Assembly (NCBI RefSeq): GCF_000283155.1
Contig: NW_004454197.1
Coordinates: forward strand, 16,257,668 to 16,321,667
Direction: 5' to 3'
Origin: Ceratotherium simum simum
Lineage: Eukaryota > Chordata > Mammalia > Perissodactyla > Rhinocerotidae
DNA: 64,000 nt
In this document: positions 33,534 through 46,366 of the stretch, piece after piece
How the letters are laid out: every line of letters begins with the position of its first letter
Numbering within the stretch: position 1 is the stretch's first letter
Made by a program: the position numbers and the translations under genes
Notes under the pieces: model-generated
Seen by the model: only the letters and a program-made list of their open reading frames with translations
The model's database searches: none
What the model was told of the DNA's origin: nothing

Positions 33534-36358
33534 CACTGTTTTTTTTTAAGTCAAGTAAAATTCACATCACATAAACTTCACCATTTTAAAGTGAACAAAT
33601 CAGTGCCTTTAGTACATTCACAATGCTGTGCAACCACCATCTCTATCTAATTAGAAAACATTTTCATCATCCCAAAAAGAAACCCCATACCCATTAAGCA
33701 GTTCTTCCCCATTCCCCCTCCTCCCAGCTCCCGGCACCACTAATCTCTTTCTTTCTGTGTGAATTTACCTACCCAGGATATTTCGTATAAAACGAATCAT
33801 ACAATATGTGACATTTTGTGACTGGCTTCTTTCATTTACGTAGTTCCCAGTTCATCCATGTTTTAGCGTGACTCAGTGATTTCACTCCTTTTTATGGCTC
33901 CATTGCACTCATATATCACTTTTTAAAAATCCATTCATTAGTTGATGGACATTTGAGTTGTTTCCATGTTGGCTATTCTCAACAGTGCTACTAAGAATAT
34001 TCACATGCTAGTTTTTATTTGAATGCCTGTTTTCAATTATTTTGGATATATACCAAGGATTAGAATTGCTGGGTCACATGGTAATTGCATGTTGAACTTT
34101 TTGATGAATCATCAAACTGCTTTTCATAGAGGAGACGCCATTTTACGTTCTCACTAGCAATGTACAAGAGTTCCAGTTTCTCTACATTCTTGCCAACACT
34201 TAAACTATTTTCCTGCTTTTTAGAAAATTGTAGCAATCCTAGTAGGTGTGAAATAGTATCGTATTATAATTTTGATTTACATTTTCTTAATGACTAATGA
34301 TGTGGCAAATTTTCTCATGTACTTGCAGACATTTGCATATCTTCTTTGGAGAAATGTCTACTCAAATTCTTTCTCATTTGTTAATTGGGTTGTTTGTCTT
34401 TTGGTTGTTGAATTGTGAGAGATTTTGTTGGTGTTGTTTTTACGTGTTCTGGATCTTAGACCCTTATCAGATACACAATTTGCAAATATTTTCTCCCATT
34501 CTGTAGGTTGTCTTTTTGCTTTCTTGATAATGTCCTTTGATAAACAAAAGTTTTTAATTTTGGTGAAGTCCAATTTATTTACCTTATTTTTTGTGTTGCC
34601 TGTTTTTTTGGCATCAGATATAAGAATCCACTGCCAAATCCAAGGTCATGAAGATTTACTCTATGTTTTATTCTAAGATTTTTAGTTTTAGCTCTTATAT
34701 TTAGGTTTTTGATATATTTGGCATTAATTTTTGCATATTGTGTAAGATAATTCTTCATTCTTTTGCCTGTGCATATCTACTTATCCCAGCATCATTGGTT
34801 GAAGACCGTATTCTTTCCTTTATTGAATATCCTTGGAACCCTTGTCAAAAATCAGTTGACCATAGATATATGGCTTTATTTCTGAACTTTCAGTCTATTC
34901 TGTTGATCTGTTATGTCTATCCTAATGCCAGTACTACATTGTCTAGATTACTATAGATTTGTAGTAAGTTTTGAAATTGCAAAGTATGAGTCTTCCAACT
35001 TTGTTTTTCTTTTTCAAGATTGAGACCAACATTTCCACCTCTGAAAAAAAGGCTTTGAGATTTTATAGACATTGCATTGAATCTGTACATTGCTTTAGGG
35101 ACTATTGCTATCTTAACAAGATGATACATTGTATGATCTCAATATGTATGAAGATATGTTGTATGATTTCAATATTTTTAAATGTATTAAAACTTGTTCT
35201 GTGGTCTAACATATGGTTAGAATGTTCCATATGCACTTGAGAAGAATGTGTATTCTCTTGTTGTTGGGTTGAATGTTATAGATGTGTCAGTTATGTCTAG
35301 TTGGTTTATAGTGTTGTTAAAGTTCTCGATATCCTTATTGGTTTTCAATCTAGATGTTCCATCCATTATTGAAAATGGGAAATTGAAGTCAACAACTATT
35401 ATTGTAGAACTGTCTAATTCTCCTTTCAATTCTGTTAGTTTTTGCTTCATATATTTTGGGGTTCTGTTTTTAGGGGCATATATATTTATAGTCATTACAT
35501 CTTCTTGATGGATTGACCCTTTTATCAGTATGTAATATCTTTCTTTGTCTCTTATAACAATTTTTGAACTGTATTTTATCTGACATTAGCATAGTCATCC
35601 AGCTCTCTTTTGTTTACTATTACACACATTAACTTTTCCATCCTTTTACATTCCCTCAGTGTGTCTTTGGATCCAAAGAGAGTCTCTTGTAGACAGCATG
35701 TAGTTACACGATGTTTTTTTGTTCATTCTGCTAGTTGTTGACTTTCAATTAAAGAGTTGTAATCATTTATATATAAAGTAATTACTGATAAAGACGGACT
35801 TTCTTCTGTCATTTGGCTATCTGTTTTTGTGTATTGTCTTTTTTCATGCCTATATTCCTCCATACTGACTTTCCCAATGATTTATTGATTTGTTTCTAGT
35901 ATATCATTTTGATTCCCTTCTTGTTTCTTTGTCTGTGTAATTTTTTTTAGTTTTCTTTCTTAGTGGTCACCATGAGATTAAAAGTAATATCCAAATTTAC
36001 AAGAATCAAGTTTGAATTCATACCAACTTACTTTCAGTAGTATACAAAAACAGTTCCTTTACAGCTTCATCCCTCCTCCATTTATGATATTTTTTTCCCA
36101 ATTACATCTCTATACATTGCATGTTCATTAACACAGATCAATAATTATTGTTTTATGCTTTTATTTTAAATTGTATATGAAAGAAAAAAGAGGAGATAGA
36201 AAAAATTGCAAAAATACTGGCTTTTATATTTACCTCTGTATCTACCTTTGCCAGTGTTCTTTGTTTCTTCACATGGCTTTGAGTTACTGTCTAATGTCCT
36301 TTCATTTCAGTCTAATGGACTCTTTTTAGCATTTTTGTTGGACATGTCTACTAGTAAT
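33534..36358 (-). mobile_element. Large antisense L1: 3' UTR, ORF2 C-terminal part and endonuclease
   Basis: The minus strand reads as L1. The 3' end lies at 33534-33620 ('taaaattcacatcacataaa' on plus). The ORF2 C-terminal part occupies 33900-35129; the minus frame 34917-35129 carries KIAIVPKAMYRFNA. The endonuclease occupies 35217-35900; the minus frame 35217-35495 has NIYAPK and VVDFNF, keeping the DFN residues of the catalytic GDFN motif. Between about 35130 and 35200 most of the reverse transcriptase is missing, so an internal deletion has joined the two parts. Stops and shifts throughout. The same L1 continues beyond an ERE at 36611. Confidence 0.94.
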
Positions 36359-36364
36359 AAACTC

Positions 36365-36610
36365 TTTTTTTTTTTGTGAGGAAGATCAGCACTGAGCTAA
36401 CATTTGATGCCAATCCTCCTCTTTTTTTGCTGAAGAAGATTGGCCCTGAGCTAACATCCACGCCCATCTTCCTCTACCTTATATGGGATGCCACCACAGC
36501 ATGGCTCTACATGCAGTGCATCGATGTGCGCCCAGGATCCGAACCGGTGAACCCCAGGCCACCACAGTGGAGCGTGCGCACTTAACCACTTGTGCCACCG
36601 GGCCGGCCCC
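36365..36610 (-). mobile_element. ERE-type SINE, copy 2, inserted in the large L1
   Basis: Minus-strand SINE with head gggccggcccggtggcacaa, A-box-like 'tggcacaagtggttaag', B-box-like ggttcggatcc, two 'gttagctcag' blocks and an A tail (T run 36365-36375). Short flanks aactct at 36359-36364 and 36612-36617 are a possible partial target duplication. L1 text continues on both sides. Confidence 0.95.
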
Positions 36611-38500
36611 CAACTCTACTTTTTTTAAATCAGGGAATATCTTAATCTCACCTTTGTTTTTGAAGGATAGTTTTTTCTGGGTATAGAAGTCTTTGTTGAC
36701 AGTTTTTTTCTGTAAGTACTTTAAATATATCATCCCACTGCCTCCTGGCCTTTACGTTTTCTGAAGAGAAATTAACTGTTAATCTTATCTTATTGAAGAT
36801 CCGCTGTACATGACAAATTGCTTCTCTCTTGCTCCTTTCAAGACTCCATCTTCAAGTTTTGACTATTGTACTACAATTTCTCTCATTGTGGATATCTTTG
36901 ACTTCATCTTATTTGCAGTTCCTTCAGCTTCTTGGATACATTCCTGTCATTCATTACACTTTTGGCCAATATTTCTTCAAAGATTCTTTCTGCCTCTTTC
37001 TCTCCTTTCTTGCTGAGACTCTCATTATGCATATGTTCCTATGCTTGATGTTGTCCCACAAGTCTCTTAGGCTTCATTCATTTTTCCTCATTCTTTTCTC
37101 TGTCTGTTCCTTAGACTAGATAATCTCAATTGATCTATCTTCCAACTTTGCTGATTCTGTCTTCTTCATATTCAACTTTGACATGATCTATGTTAGTGAA
37201 TTTTTAATTTCAGTTATTGTATTTTTCAGCTCCAGAATCTCTATTCAGTTCCTTTTTACAATTTTTATCTCTTTACTGACATTCTCTACTGGGTGAGACA
37301 TCATTCTCCATGGGATTTTTCAGTTCTTTGAACATATTGAATACAGTCCACGTCTAGTAAGTCCAATGTCTGTACTTTCTCAGGGATAGTTTCCATTAAT
37401 TTCATTTTTTTTCCTGTGACTAAGATATACGTCCTCATTTTTTGGCATGCCGTATCATTTCTTATTGAAAACTAGATTTTTCTGAACATTTTACTGTGAC
37501 AACTTTAGAAATCCTATTCTTTGCCCTCCCTGGTTTTGTGTTCCTGTTTGGTAGGAGTTGCTGTTTCTTTGTTAATGACTCTTCTAAACTATTCTTCTAA
37601 AGTCTATATTCTCTGCCATATGTAGCCAATGAAATCTCTGTTCCATTACCTTAGCAGTCAACTAGTGTTTTGACAAAATTCCATTAAATATCTGAAGCCC
37701 AAAGAAGAAAAAATTTTCCCAGTCTTTGTAGATTGGCTTTATTTTGGGGCACTTCTTCAGTGCTTAGTCAGGCCATTTACAACTCTGCCTTAGCCTTCAC
37801 TTCCTGCTTGTGTGGAGCCTGAAGGTCACCCAGAGGTGAAAGCTTAAAGACTTTTCAGGCCATTATTGAAAATGCATCCATCCATAGGAATGGTCTTGGT
37901 CTTCTTGATTCTCCCATGTACACAGGAGCTTTTTAAAGCCCATATTCCCCCCACATATTTCATTTCTCAGCCTCTCCTTTCCCAGGAGTTTGGTCTGTCT
38001 ACTTCTTGTCCTAACTGTTTTCCCTTGCCTAAGTTTCCTGCAGTCAATACTCTTGCCTTTAAATGCTTTCACTAAAAGCTGCCTTGGATGCCACTCAGCC
38101 CTGGGAATGCGCCTGGTCAGGCAAAACCAATGCCAGCCCTGTGCCAATCTTTGAGGAGGCTGCCAGAGAGGGTGAAGTCCACAACCATAATGTTTTGATA
38201 ATAAGATCTTTATTGCTCCGTATGGTACTTGCCACCTGCACCTGATGTTCAGATTGCCATTTTCCTGGCTCCTGACATTCTGGAGAGGGGGGATGACAGG
38301 CAGGTGATTTAAAATGCCACAGCTCTCTCTTACTGCAATACAGCTACTTTGTTCTTCATTAAACTTTCCCCTGGTTATTGAAAGTTTTTGACTAGATCTC
38401 AGAGTTCTGTAAAAGTTAATTCTGACAGTTTTTGTCAGCTTATTAGTTGTTTTTCTAGAAGGACAAAGTCATAGAGCTCCTTATTCCACCATGTTTGTTG
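36611..38500 (-). mobile_element. Large antisense L1: upstream and 5' UTR part
   Basis: On the plus strand the complement of an old L1M 5' region is clear: 'tttttctgggtatagaagtc', 'aaatatatcatcccactgcc', 'cttcagtgcttagtcaggcc', 'ttggatgccactcagccctg', 'aaaatgccacagctctctct' and 'agatctcagagttctgtaaa'. The L1 5' start lies near 38500, after 'catagagctccttattccac'. With 33534-36358 it makes a 5-kb element that reaches the 5' end, unlike the truncated copies elsewhere. Frames at 36810-37119 and 37863-38245 are within it. Confidence 0.9.
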
Positions 38501-40095
38501 AATTCACCATGATATTGTTTTATAGCCCATGCTGTAATTAATCCATGTTTCTGCCCAATTTGAGCAGAAGAGGAAGCAATGTTAAGTTGAGTGTTAATTT
38601 TTAAAGAGAATGTTACTTCCAGAGCAATTTCTTTTACTCTGGAGCAAAAGGAATTTTTTATCTCTTATATGCTTTGATTAGATCTCACTGTGCTGGCCTC
38701 ATAGAAACTCAACAGCTCTGGTCCCAGAGAAAGAACTCAACTGTCGATGGAGATAAATGTTACTCTTATATTGGGCTGGTCTGCACATACCTCTGTGCTT
38801 CACCTTTGCCTCTCTCTCTCTTCCTCTCATATAGGGTTTGTTAAAATGTGACTTTTTACATTCTAGACATCTCTGAGGGACTGTTTTGGAAGAGGGCACG
38901 GGGCGTGCACATCATCTTTCCTACTTAGTCATTCATTCAATGATTAGAACAACTTCACACATAGCTCATGCTGGGACAAAGCCACAGGGAGGAATAATGT
39001 ATGGGACTATCCTCACATAGCTCACTAGCTGCAGGCACTGCAAGGGTTTCAGATCAAAATATTCTATCATTTTGTAATTGTGGGGAAGGGCTGCACACTA
39101 AAAAGAATGATAGACTATAAACCTACAGTCATGACTTTTATTTGTTAGCAAGATAGTTTTAGCAGTTTCAGCAAGATACGTGTCTGTCTTCCTCCAATAA
39201 ATTCATGGAATCAATTTTTAATTCATGCTCTTATTTTCTGAGTAAAAGCAGGCAACTCTGAAACCCAAATGGATATCTAAAAATCAAAGCAGATCTGTCA
39301 CAGTGTTTGATCATATCTCTTCACCCAATGTTAACATGAAAACCAATCACTACACAGTATGCTCCTTCCTCTGGTAAAGGGTTATGAACTATAATGATCC
39401 AAATTCTAGTGACTTTATAAAATTATATTTGTAATTAGGAAATGGAAGAAAAAGAAGTAACAATTAGTTCTGTTAGTAAAATTGGAAATCCATTTGGGGA
39501 AGTGAGGCTAAAAGAGTGTATTTAACCAAGATTGAGAAAATACTGGATTTACTCCCTTTCCATAAACAAGTAGAAAACTGAACAAAATATATTAAAGAAC
39601 TGTTTCCTATGGGCAGGATAGGACTGTGATTTCTGAGGGAAGAGAAACAAATGAGGTGAGCCATACAATTAATTACCCTAGATTTCTGAGCCTCCTTCCA
39701 GAGCAAGAGAGCCCAAGCGTGGAACTGAGGTCTCCCTGAGTTAAGGACAGAGATCAGGGCTCATGGAGGCTGAGGCAGCTAGAATTTCCAGGGCAGATAC
39801 CAGAGAGGAAGAAGTCACATAGATAAAAACCAGCAGAAATTTTCATAGGTTTCCCTCTGAATCTTTGTCTGTGCATATATAGGGTGATTCCCCACAAAGC
39901 CAGACAAAGAATGACCAAGGACCTGTAAACTGAGCAACTGTCACAGCTCACACAAGGATAAGGAACCTTCTAGTTCCAACCAGCCAGAGTGGAGAGGCCT
40001 TGGTGAACATCCGGGACATTCAGTAAATTACCTAGTAGAGAATCTTACTAGTAGGGCTAAACTATTTAAAAACAAACCTGAAAGGAAAATATTCA
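38501..40095. other. No recognised feature
   Basis: About 1.6 kb of unique-looking sequence with no repeat I can name. Short frames at 38699-38899, 39473-39706 and 39754-39951 (minus) have no domain. Confidence 0.45.
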
Positions 40096-40738
40096 AGTTT
40101 TTAACAGCCTTATTGGGATATAATTCATATACCGTATATTTCAGCCATTTAGATTGTGCAGTTTGGCATTTCATCAAAATGCTAAACATAGGGGTACCAC
40201 GTTCCCAACAATTCCACTCCTAGATATATACCAAAAGAAAAGAAAACACAAATCCATACAAAAGCTTGAACGCAAATATTCATAGCAGCTTTATTCATAA
40301 GTACCTAAAAAGTGGAAACAATCCCAATGACCATAAGTTGATGAATGAATAAACAAAAAGTGTTAAATCTATACAATGGAATATTATTTGGCAATACAAA
40401 GGAATAAAATACTGACACATGCTCCAGTATGGGCAACCCTTGAAAACATTATGCTAAGTGAAAGAAACCCATCATAAAAGACCAAATATTATATGATTTC
40501 ACTTATATGACATGTCCAGAACAAGCAATTGCATAGAGATAGAAAGTAGCCTAAGGCTGGAGAGGAGCAGGTGGGGGATCAGGGAGTGACTGCTAATTTT
40601 GGGAATGATGAAATGTTTTAAAATTAGATTGTTGTAATGGTTTCAGAGTTTTATGAATATACTAAAAAATACTGAACCATACATTCTAAATGGGCGAATT
40701 ATGCTATGTGAATTATATTTCAATAAGTCTGGGTTTTT
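40096..40738 (+). mobile_element. L1 3' end fragment with an antisense scrap at its left end
   Basis: From about 40185 the text is sense L1: 'caacaattccactcctagat', 'attcatagcagctttattca', 'tacaatggaatattatttgg', 'attatgctaagtgaaagaaa' and the 3' end 'gaattatatttcaataagtc'. The first 80 bases ('ttattgggatataattcata') instead look like the complement of an L1 3' UTR, so two pieces of opposite orientation may meet here. Confidence 0.85.
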
Positions 40739-41010
40739 TTTCCCATGAGTTTTAAAGGGCATAAAAACTAGATACAATCCCTGGTCCTATATTGGATGCC
40801 CATAGACAAATAAACAAATTATTAAAGATGGTTAGAAAAATTTGAATATGGAATGGGCATTATTGAGACAAAGAATATTAAATATTGACACGGAAACATG
40901 GGAAGCTAGAGATTGCTCCTCTCAAATAATAAAATAAACACAATAAGAACAACAGAAAATCCTCAAGTTAAAAAAATATATACTTTTATCTAATTTTGGT
41001 TAAATAAAAG
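40739..41010. other. AT-rich, unassigned
   Basis: A-rich sequence between two LINE 3' ends. Nothing else seen. Confidence 0.4.
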
Positions 41011-41175
41011 ACAAAAAGGTAAGACTAATGTGTGTATCTGCGTCTACACATATGTAAAGATTTGGAAGGACCTATGACAATATACACTTAACTGTGGTAA
41101 ACTCTGGGTAATAGAAATACGACGTTTTCATTTTCTCATTTTTTCTTTCCTTTTTTCTTCAGTTCTTTACACTGC
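41011..41175 (+). mobile_element. Old L1ME/HAL1-type 3' end
   Basis: 'acttaactgtggtaaactct', 'gggtaatagaaatacgacgt' and 'tcattttttctttccttttt' match the 3' terminus of old L1/HAL1 elements. No frame. Confidence 0.6.
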
Positions 41176-41420
41176 ATGCATACTTGTTTTCTAATAAGAT
41201 TTTATTTTATTTTTATCTGTTTTGTATATGTCAAACATACACAAAGTATAGACAATAGAGTGACAGACTTCTCTGTACCTGTCAAGCTGCTTCAATATTT
41301 ATCAGCACAGCCTATTCTGTTTCACTTGAACCCTACCAACTGTCTCCTCCCACATGCTCCATGTATTATTTTGAAGCAAATTAAAATGTTATTTTTAATT
41401 CAAAGATTATCAACTTAATA
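41176..41420 (+). mobile_element. Ancient LINE-like fragment
   Basis: 'caaacatacacaaagtatag', 'gcttcaatatttatcagcac' and 'ttattttgaagcaaattaaa' follow an order common in old mammalian repeats. Name and orientation uncertain. Confidence 0.5.
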
Positions 41421-41852
41421 ATTAATTTTATATAAATGCCTAGAATAAGGTCTATTAGGGCACATATCAAACTGTGATTGAGAATGGAATAGGGGTGCAG
41501 TAGAGTGGGTGGATCTTTTACGATGAAAAAGTATTTATGTAGAATTTTTGTCATAAAACATAGAAAGATACTTTAAAAAAAGAACTATCCCTCCATATGT
41601 GCTAGAGGCATAAGGTTTTCCTCAGATTAGTAAAGGTCCATGTAAAGTAATTGAAGGAGCACTGAACTAGAAATCAAAAGATGAGAGTTTTACTTTTATT
41701 TCTGTCATTGTAACCATATTTCTGAGTCACTGCTTATAATTGCTTGTAAGGATCAAGCATATTATTCACTCATTCCAATAATATATTTGAGCATCTACTC
41801 TACACCCTACGTTGTCCTCAGTGCTGGAGATACAGCAAGAGTTCACTTCCAT
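41421..41852. other. Unassigned, with a short ancient repeat scrap
   Basis: A piece at 41765-41850 ('tatttgagcatctactctac', 'gtgctggagatacagcaaga') is of the same old repeat type as 11035-11170. The rest is unassigned. Confidence 0.4.
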
Positions 41853-42165
41853 ATTAGTCAGGGCTCTTTTGGTTGTAAGTAAGGATAACTCCAATTCAAA
41901 CTAGCTAAACTAAAGAGAAGATACAATGGCTTGCACAACCGCGGAATCCAGGGATGGACCTGATTTCACGTGCACCCGGATCCAGAGGTCAATAGAGTTC
42001 CATCAGGACCTGGTCTTCCTATTGCTCCCTCCCACCTCCTCAGCTCTGCTTTCCTCTGGGTGGGCTTCCCTTTCATGTAGGCTTTCTCAGTGTAGTGACC
42101 CCTGGCAGCTCCATGATTATATCCTCATCACATCAACACCAAGGTAATGCCTTTCCTCCTCTAGG
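41853..42165 (+). mobile_element. Ancient interspersed repeat
   Basis: 'agtcagggctcttttggttg', 'ccaattcaaactagctaaac', 'tccagggatggacctgattt', 'ctgctttcctctgggtgggc' and 'cctggcagctccatgattat' match in order a common mammalian repeat. I do not recall its name. The plus frame at 41926-42147 lies inside it. Confidence 0.6.
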
Positions 42166-42739
42166 TCTAATGTGATCCCATCTCAACATTCTCCTGTATA
42201 AAGTCCAAACAATGTACACCAAACACAATGTCCGGTACATTAGCTGCTACGTAAATGTTATTATCTCCCACCCTCTACCTAGAGGGTGCATTCCTTATGC
42301 TTGACTCAAGTTGTTTCTTTCTTTCTTTTTAAAAACTAGTTATTCTTTATATTTTTATTTTTATCCATGATCTACTTTCTGAGGCCACAGTTTGGAAAAG
42401 ATCCATGGCCCAATTATTCATAAAGATATTCTGGGCCAGTTTCCAATTAATCATCATTGGATGCTTCCCCATTGTAACCATCAGGGATTCTGCGGAGGTT
42501 ACTTTGCCAGTACGTCCCACATTATCCACACTCTGCGCTGATGAGAGAAGCTGTGCTTGTGTTTTCATAGCTATCATTTCAGAAAAAAAAGTGCCGTGAT
42601 TCCCCCCTCTTTTGGAGAGCTGCTTGTACTTTCCCTGTCATCTAATGTAAAGTTGCAGCAATAGCACAGTTCTTTTTTCTCTGGGGCCAGTGAAAACGTC
42701 TTTCCTCTACTGTCTCTCTCCTTAGAGTCAATGAGTATT
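42166..42739. other. No recognised feature
   Basis: Unique-looking sequence. Frames at 42347-42599 on both strands are unsupported. Confidence 0.4.
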
Positions 42740-42965
42740 CCAGAAAGAGCCGACCTTAAAGTCAGACATGTAAAATCTCTCTCATCATCTACTAGTCGGG
42801 GCTTCTTGGAAAGTCATCTGGCCCTTCTAAGCCTCAGTTCTCACAACCATTAAATGGGAAACTAATCGACCTACCCTACAATGAGTTGGGAGGATTACGG
42901 AAAATAAGGTTTGTAAATTGCTATCGTAGGTCCTGAGACAGAGTAGCCACCTGCTAAGCACAAGT
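42740..42965 (+). mobile_element. MIR SINE
   Basis: Sense MIR: 'aaagtcagacatgtaaaatc', 'ctaagcctcagttctcacaa', 'cattaaatgggaaactaatc', 'gttgggaggattacggaaaa' and 'aggtcctgagacagagtagc'. Confidence 0.75.
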
Positions 42966-42984
42966 CAACTTTCCTCCTCTGATG

Positions 42985-43145
42985 GCACAGCAATTCCAGA
43001 TTTATTTCTATAGGTCTCACTTTACTTCTTGTATGACCACTATTCTTCTTATCTCTCCTACTCATTTATAAATCCCTTGAGCTTGTGAATCATGCTTTGT
43101 TTCCTTTTATTACCCATGGAGCTGAAGGCAATGTCTTTTCTTGGA
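42985..43145 (+). mobile_element. L2 LINE 3' fragment
   Basis: 'ttacttcttgtatgaccact', 'catttataaatcccttgagc' and 'tgctttgtttccttttatta' follow the L2 3' order. Weak. Confidence 0.45.
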
Positions 43146-43234
43146 GAGGGGCCCTATCAAATGATTCATAGCTGTATAAAACATAATAACTTTGATTGAT
43201 ACTCCTATTCCAAAACTATAGGTAGAAATATATT

Positions 43235-43420
43235 AATGATTCAAGCATCTAATAATCCTACCAAGTGTCAGACTGTGTTATGTGATTTCCATTTATTTTC
43301 TCATTTAATCTAACATTATGAACATAGGTATGGCTCCTTTCTCATCTTACAAATGAGGAAACTGAGGTTTGCAGTTACTAAGAACTCGCTGTGAAGTCAT
43401 CCAGCTAGTGTGGTGTGGTG
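43235..43420 (-). mobile_element. MIR SINE, antisense
   Basis: Antisense MIR: 'ttattttctcatttaatcta', 'catcttacaaatgaggaaac', 'tgaggtttgcagttactaag' and 'aagtcatccagctagtgtgg'. Confidence 0.85.
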
Positions 43421-44474
43421 TCTTGTCCTTAAGCCCAGGTCTGGTCACTCTGAACACCCAGCTCCTCTGATTCGATTAGACTGCTGCACATTGCCCAACT
43501 TCCAGGGAGGCCAGTGCCCAGGATGTTGGCATCTCTCAGTGTGGCATAGTCCTGGCAGGATGAAAAGACCAGGCTAAGCCATGAAGAGACTTTAAGAACC
43601 CATACTTCATGGTACAGGTGGATACCACTGTGGGAGTGGAGATGTGAATACTCACAAAGGCAATCTGGGGAGAAAACCAGGCTACAAGAATTCCTCTCCA
43701 GCCCTGGAGCCCAGCCAAGTATGCAAAAATAACCTCTTGTTGCAAGGCTTAGGCATGGTGCCCATTCCCAACTCGGTTGCCCCATCTAAGGATCCTTTCC
43801 ATGTTACCGTCTCAGGCCTAGATTGGATTCTCCGTGGGTGCTTTGTTTTGAGTCTCAGGTCTGTGCTCCACAAAGACGCCTACTCCTCTGACCTCCTGCT
43901 ATACTTTGATGTCTAAGCTCCCTTCTTAGCTCCTGCCTTGTAAAATGGTCCAGTCAAATTCTAAGTTGTCGTGGGAACCTGGCTTCCCACCTCTCTTCTG
44001 CAAAGAAGCATCATGTCTTATTCGTGAGACCTAAAATTTAACAGCATGCATATTCCTATGTCAGAAAAATATTTTAGCTCCCTTTCCACTGGCTTTTTGC
44101 TAGTTTAAACCTTCAAGCTTTCTCTTCTCAATATCAAATTGGGTCATTGCAAGCCCAGCCCAGTTGCAAGTGAGTAGAGTCTGATCTAGGTTACAAAACA
44201 AGAGTAGACCCCAAAGTGTTGGATGGAGATGATGGAACTCCACTCTCCACTCATTGGATCCTTTGATCCAGATTCAAAAGGAGGCAGAAAAAGTGCACCT
44301 GGGGCCAACCATCAGGAAACAGGTATGCAAGGAAACGAAGAAGAACCCTGAATCCAGATCAACTGACTGAAGAATTAGGTAACAGCATCATGACATTGGG
44401 AGGCAGTTATGGAGAAACCTTACAGGTGTAGGCAAAAGAGGTTAGAGCAGGAAAGGTTTAGCCTGTCATTTAAT
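43421..44474. other. No recognised feature
   Basis: About 1 kb of unique-looking sequence. The overlapping frames at 43429-43916 on both strands lack any domain, and their mutual overlap argues against coding. Confidence 0.45.
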
Positions 44475-44690
44475 ACTAATGAAAATATTTGCTATCTCCT
44501 TACAACGATTACTTCTTTCCATCTTCCAAACAAGTCTGTGGTATACATTTTTATATCCATTTCAAAGATGGGAAATTTGAGATTCAAGAAGGTTAGGCAA
44601 TTTGTCTAGCATCCTACAGCTAATGAGTGGCCAAGATTTGAATGCAGATTTCTCTGATTCCAGAACTCATGCTGATATTCCAGAGATATT
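44475..44690 (-). mobile_element. MIR SINE, antisense
   Basis: Antisense MIR: 'ttcaaagatgggaaatttga', 'gattcaagaaggttaggcaa', 'cctacagctaatgagtggcc' and 'gatttgaatgcagatttctc'. Good match along most of the element. Confidence 0.85.
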
Positions 44691-46358
44691 CTGGGGGCTA
44701 CATTTGAATACGGGTATTATCCCTGGAAGCCAAGATGGTCTCCAAATTCAATGGACTGATGGGGCAGGAGGTTACTGATGTACTGCTCAGCCTGCTTTCT
44801 TTGCCACGGTACTATTCAGCTGACTGAGGTCCCATATGGCCAGAGAAGACAGGGTGGGAAGCTGCGGGAGCTTGCACATGTGGATAAAGGGGTAGCACTA
44901 AAGACCTTGACTTGGGCTGTGATGTTCTACTCAGGGCCCCTTGAACCTGGCAAAGAGCTTCGCCCTCCTTCTTCCCCCACTCTGACTTTTCTCTCCCTTT
45001 GCAGGCTTTCTCTCTCCTGCCCACATAACATGTCTGCAGTGATTTGAGAAGGTTCATGTGCTTCCCATGTCCCTCCAAGCTTGTAATTCCACAAGGCATG
45101 TTCTAAAAATAAAATGAAGCTATTCTGACGTAGGAATGTTCATTGCTCAGAGCTAAGCTTCTGGGGAGCTCCAGGCAGTCACTGACATGTGTCACATTTG
45201 CAGAGACCTGCCCTATCTCTTATCAGCACTGGGGTCTACTCCCCTAACCTAGAAACATTGCCGTCTGGCTTTTAGCACTGTATGACTGGTGCAGGTTCTC
45301 TTGGCCTCATTTCATTAAAGACAAAATATATATTTAGACAGGATCAAAGCAGATAATGCTTTAAGCATCCCTAGAGCAATGATGGTAACTTGGGAGTCAC
45401 CAATGAATAATCTGGGGTCGGGGGTTGCAGGGAAGGGAGGTGAAATGGGCCTGTAGAGTCAGGAGCTGTGGGCGGAAGTTACAGAGAAGTAGACTGTGGT
45501 CACATGAGGACATTCTAACAGCCAGAGCTGTTGGAAGATGAAATGGACTACGTTGGAAGGTAATGTGTTTCTTGTTACCGAGAGGGGGGCTGGAGAAGCA
45601 CTTGAGGTTGTAGGGGAAGGGCTCACCCCCTGAAAACCTGGCCTATAGGCAGGCTGAGGTGTCCATGCCAAGTGGGCAGTGTCAGGGGAGTAGCCAGGCA
45701 CCATGGGGACAGGCTCTGGGAAATAACTAGTGCCTGTGCCTGACTAGGAAGAAAGCTAGCTGTTAGCCCAATCCCATCATCTCCAGGGGGCCATTGCAGT
45801 CTGGACAGGTGTGGGTGGGGGGTAGCAATTCCCAGTATCAGGAATCTGGGTAGTGATGTTAATCCACCTTAGCAGGAAGCAGAAGAATGAATGAAGCAAA
45901 GCAGGATGTTTGCCAGAATCTGAAGGAGTAGGGCCAATTTTGCATTCTGAGCGGAGTACCAGGTCAAGTCATATACCCAGCCAAGGGGGTGCTGAGGTCC
46001 GAGTAGGAATCTGGGACTCGGGGAAACCAGAATGATGTGCCCTAGATACAAATGGTGTGGAGGAGGGTGCAGGAAGGTGGGAGGGAGTGTGGGGGGCAGG
46101 GAGGCCTCCTTTGTTCAGTGCTCCTGCCAGTGGACATGAAGTTCTTACAGAAGGAAGGCCAACACGACACTGCATGGGGAAGGGCCTGCGTGTCTGTGCC
46201 AAGTGAGGCAGGGAGAGCAGGAGCTGAGTCTTCCAGCTGGGGCTGGGTGATTGCACGTCATACTGCCTTCAACTCTGAGACCATGGCATCCCATGGCCTG
46301 AGGGAATCTGGGATTCAGCCAGAGTTGTGTTAAATTTGCTTAGTGGTGTCAGTCCTTG
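44691..46358. other. 1.7 kb with no recognised feature
   Basis: Moderately GC-rich unique-looking sequence. Frames at 44778-45099, 45459-45704 and 45869-46333 overlap on opposite strands and show no domain. No CpG island or promoter is evident. Confidence 0.45.
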
Positions 46359-46366
46359 GTCTAAAG

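Noticed and set aside
36810..37119. Hydrophobic frames on the plus strand resembling membrane proteins
   Set aside because: They are the complement of an L1 5' region, which is T-rich and so gives Phe/Leu/Ser-rich frames.
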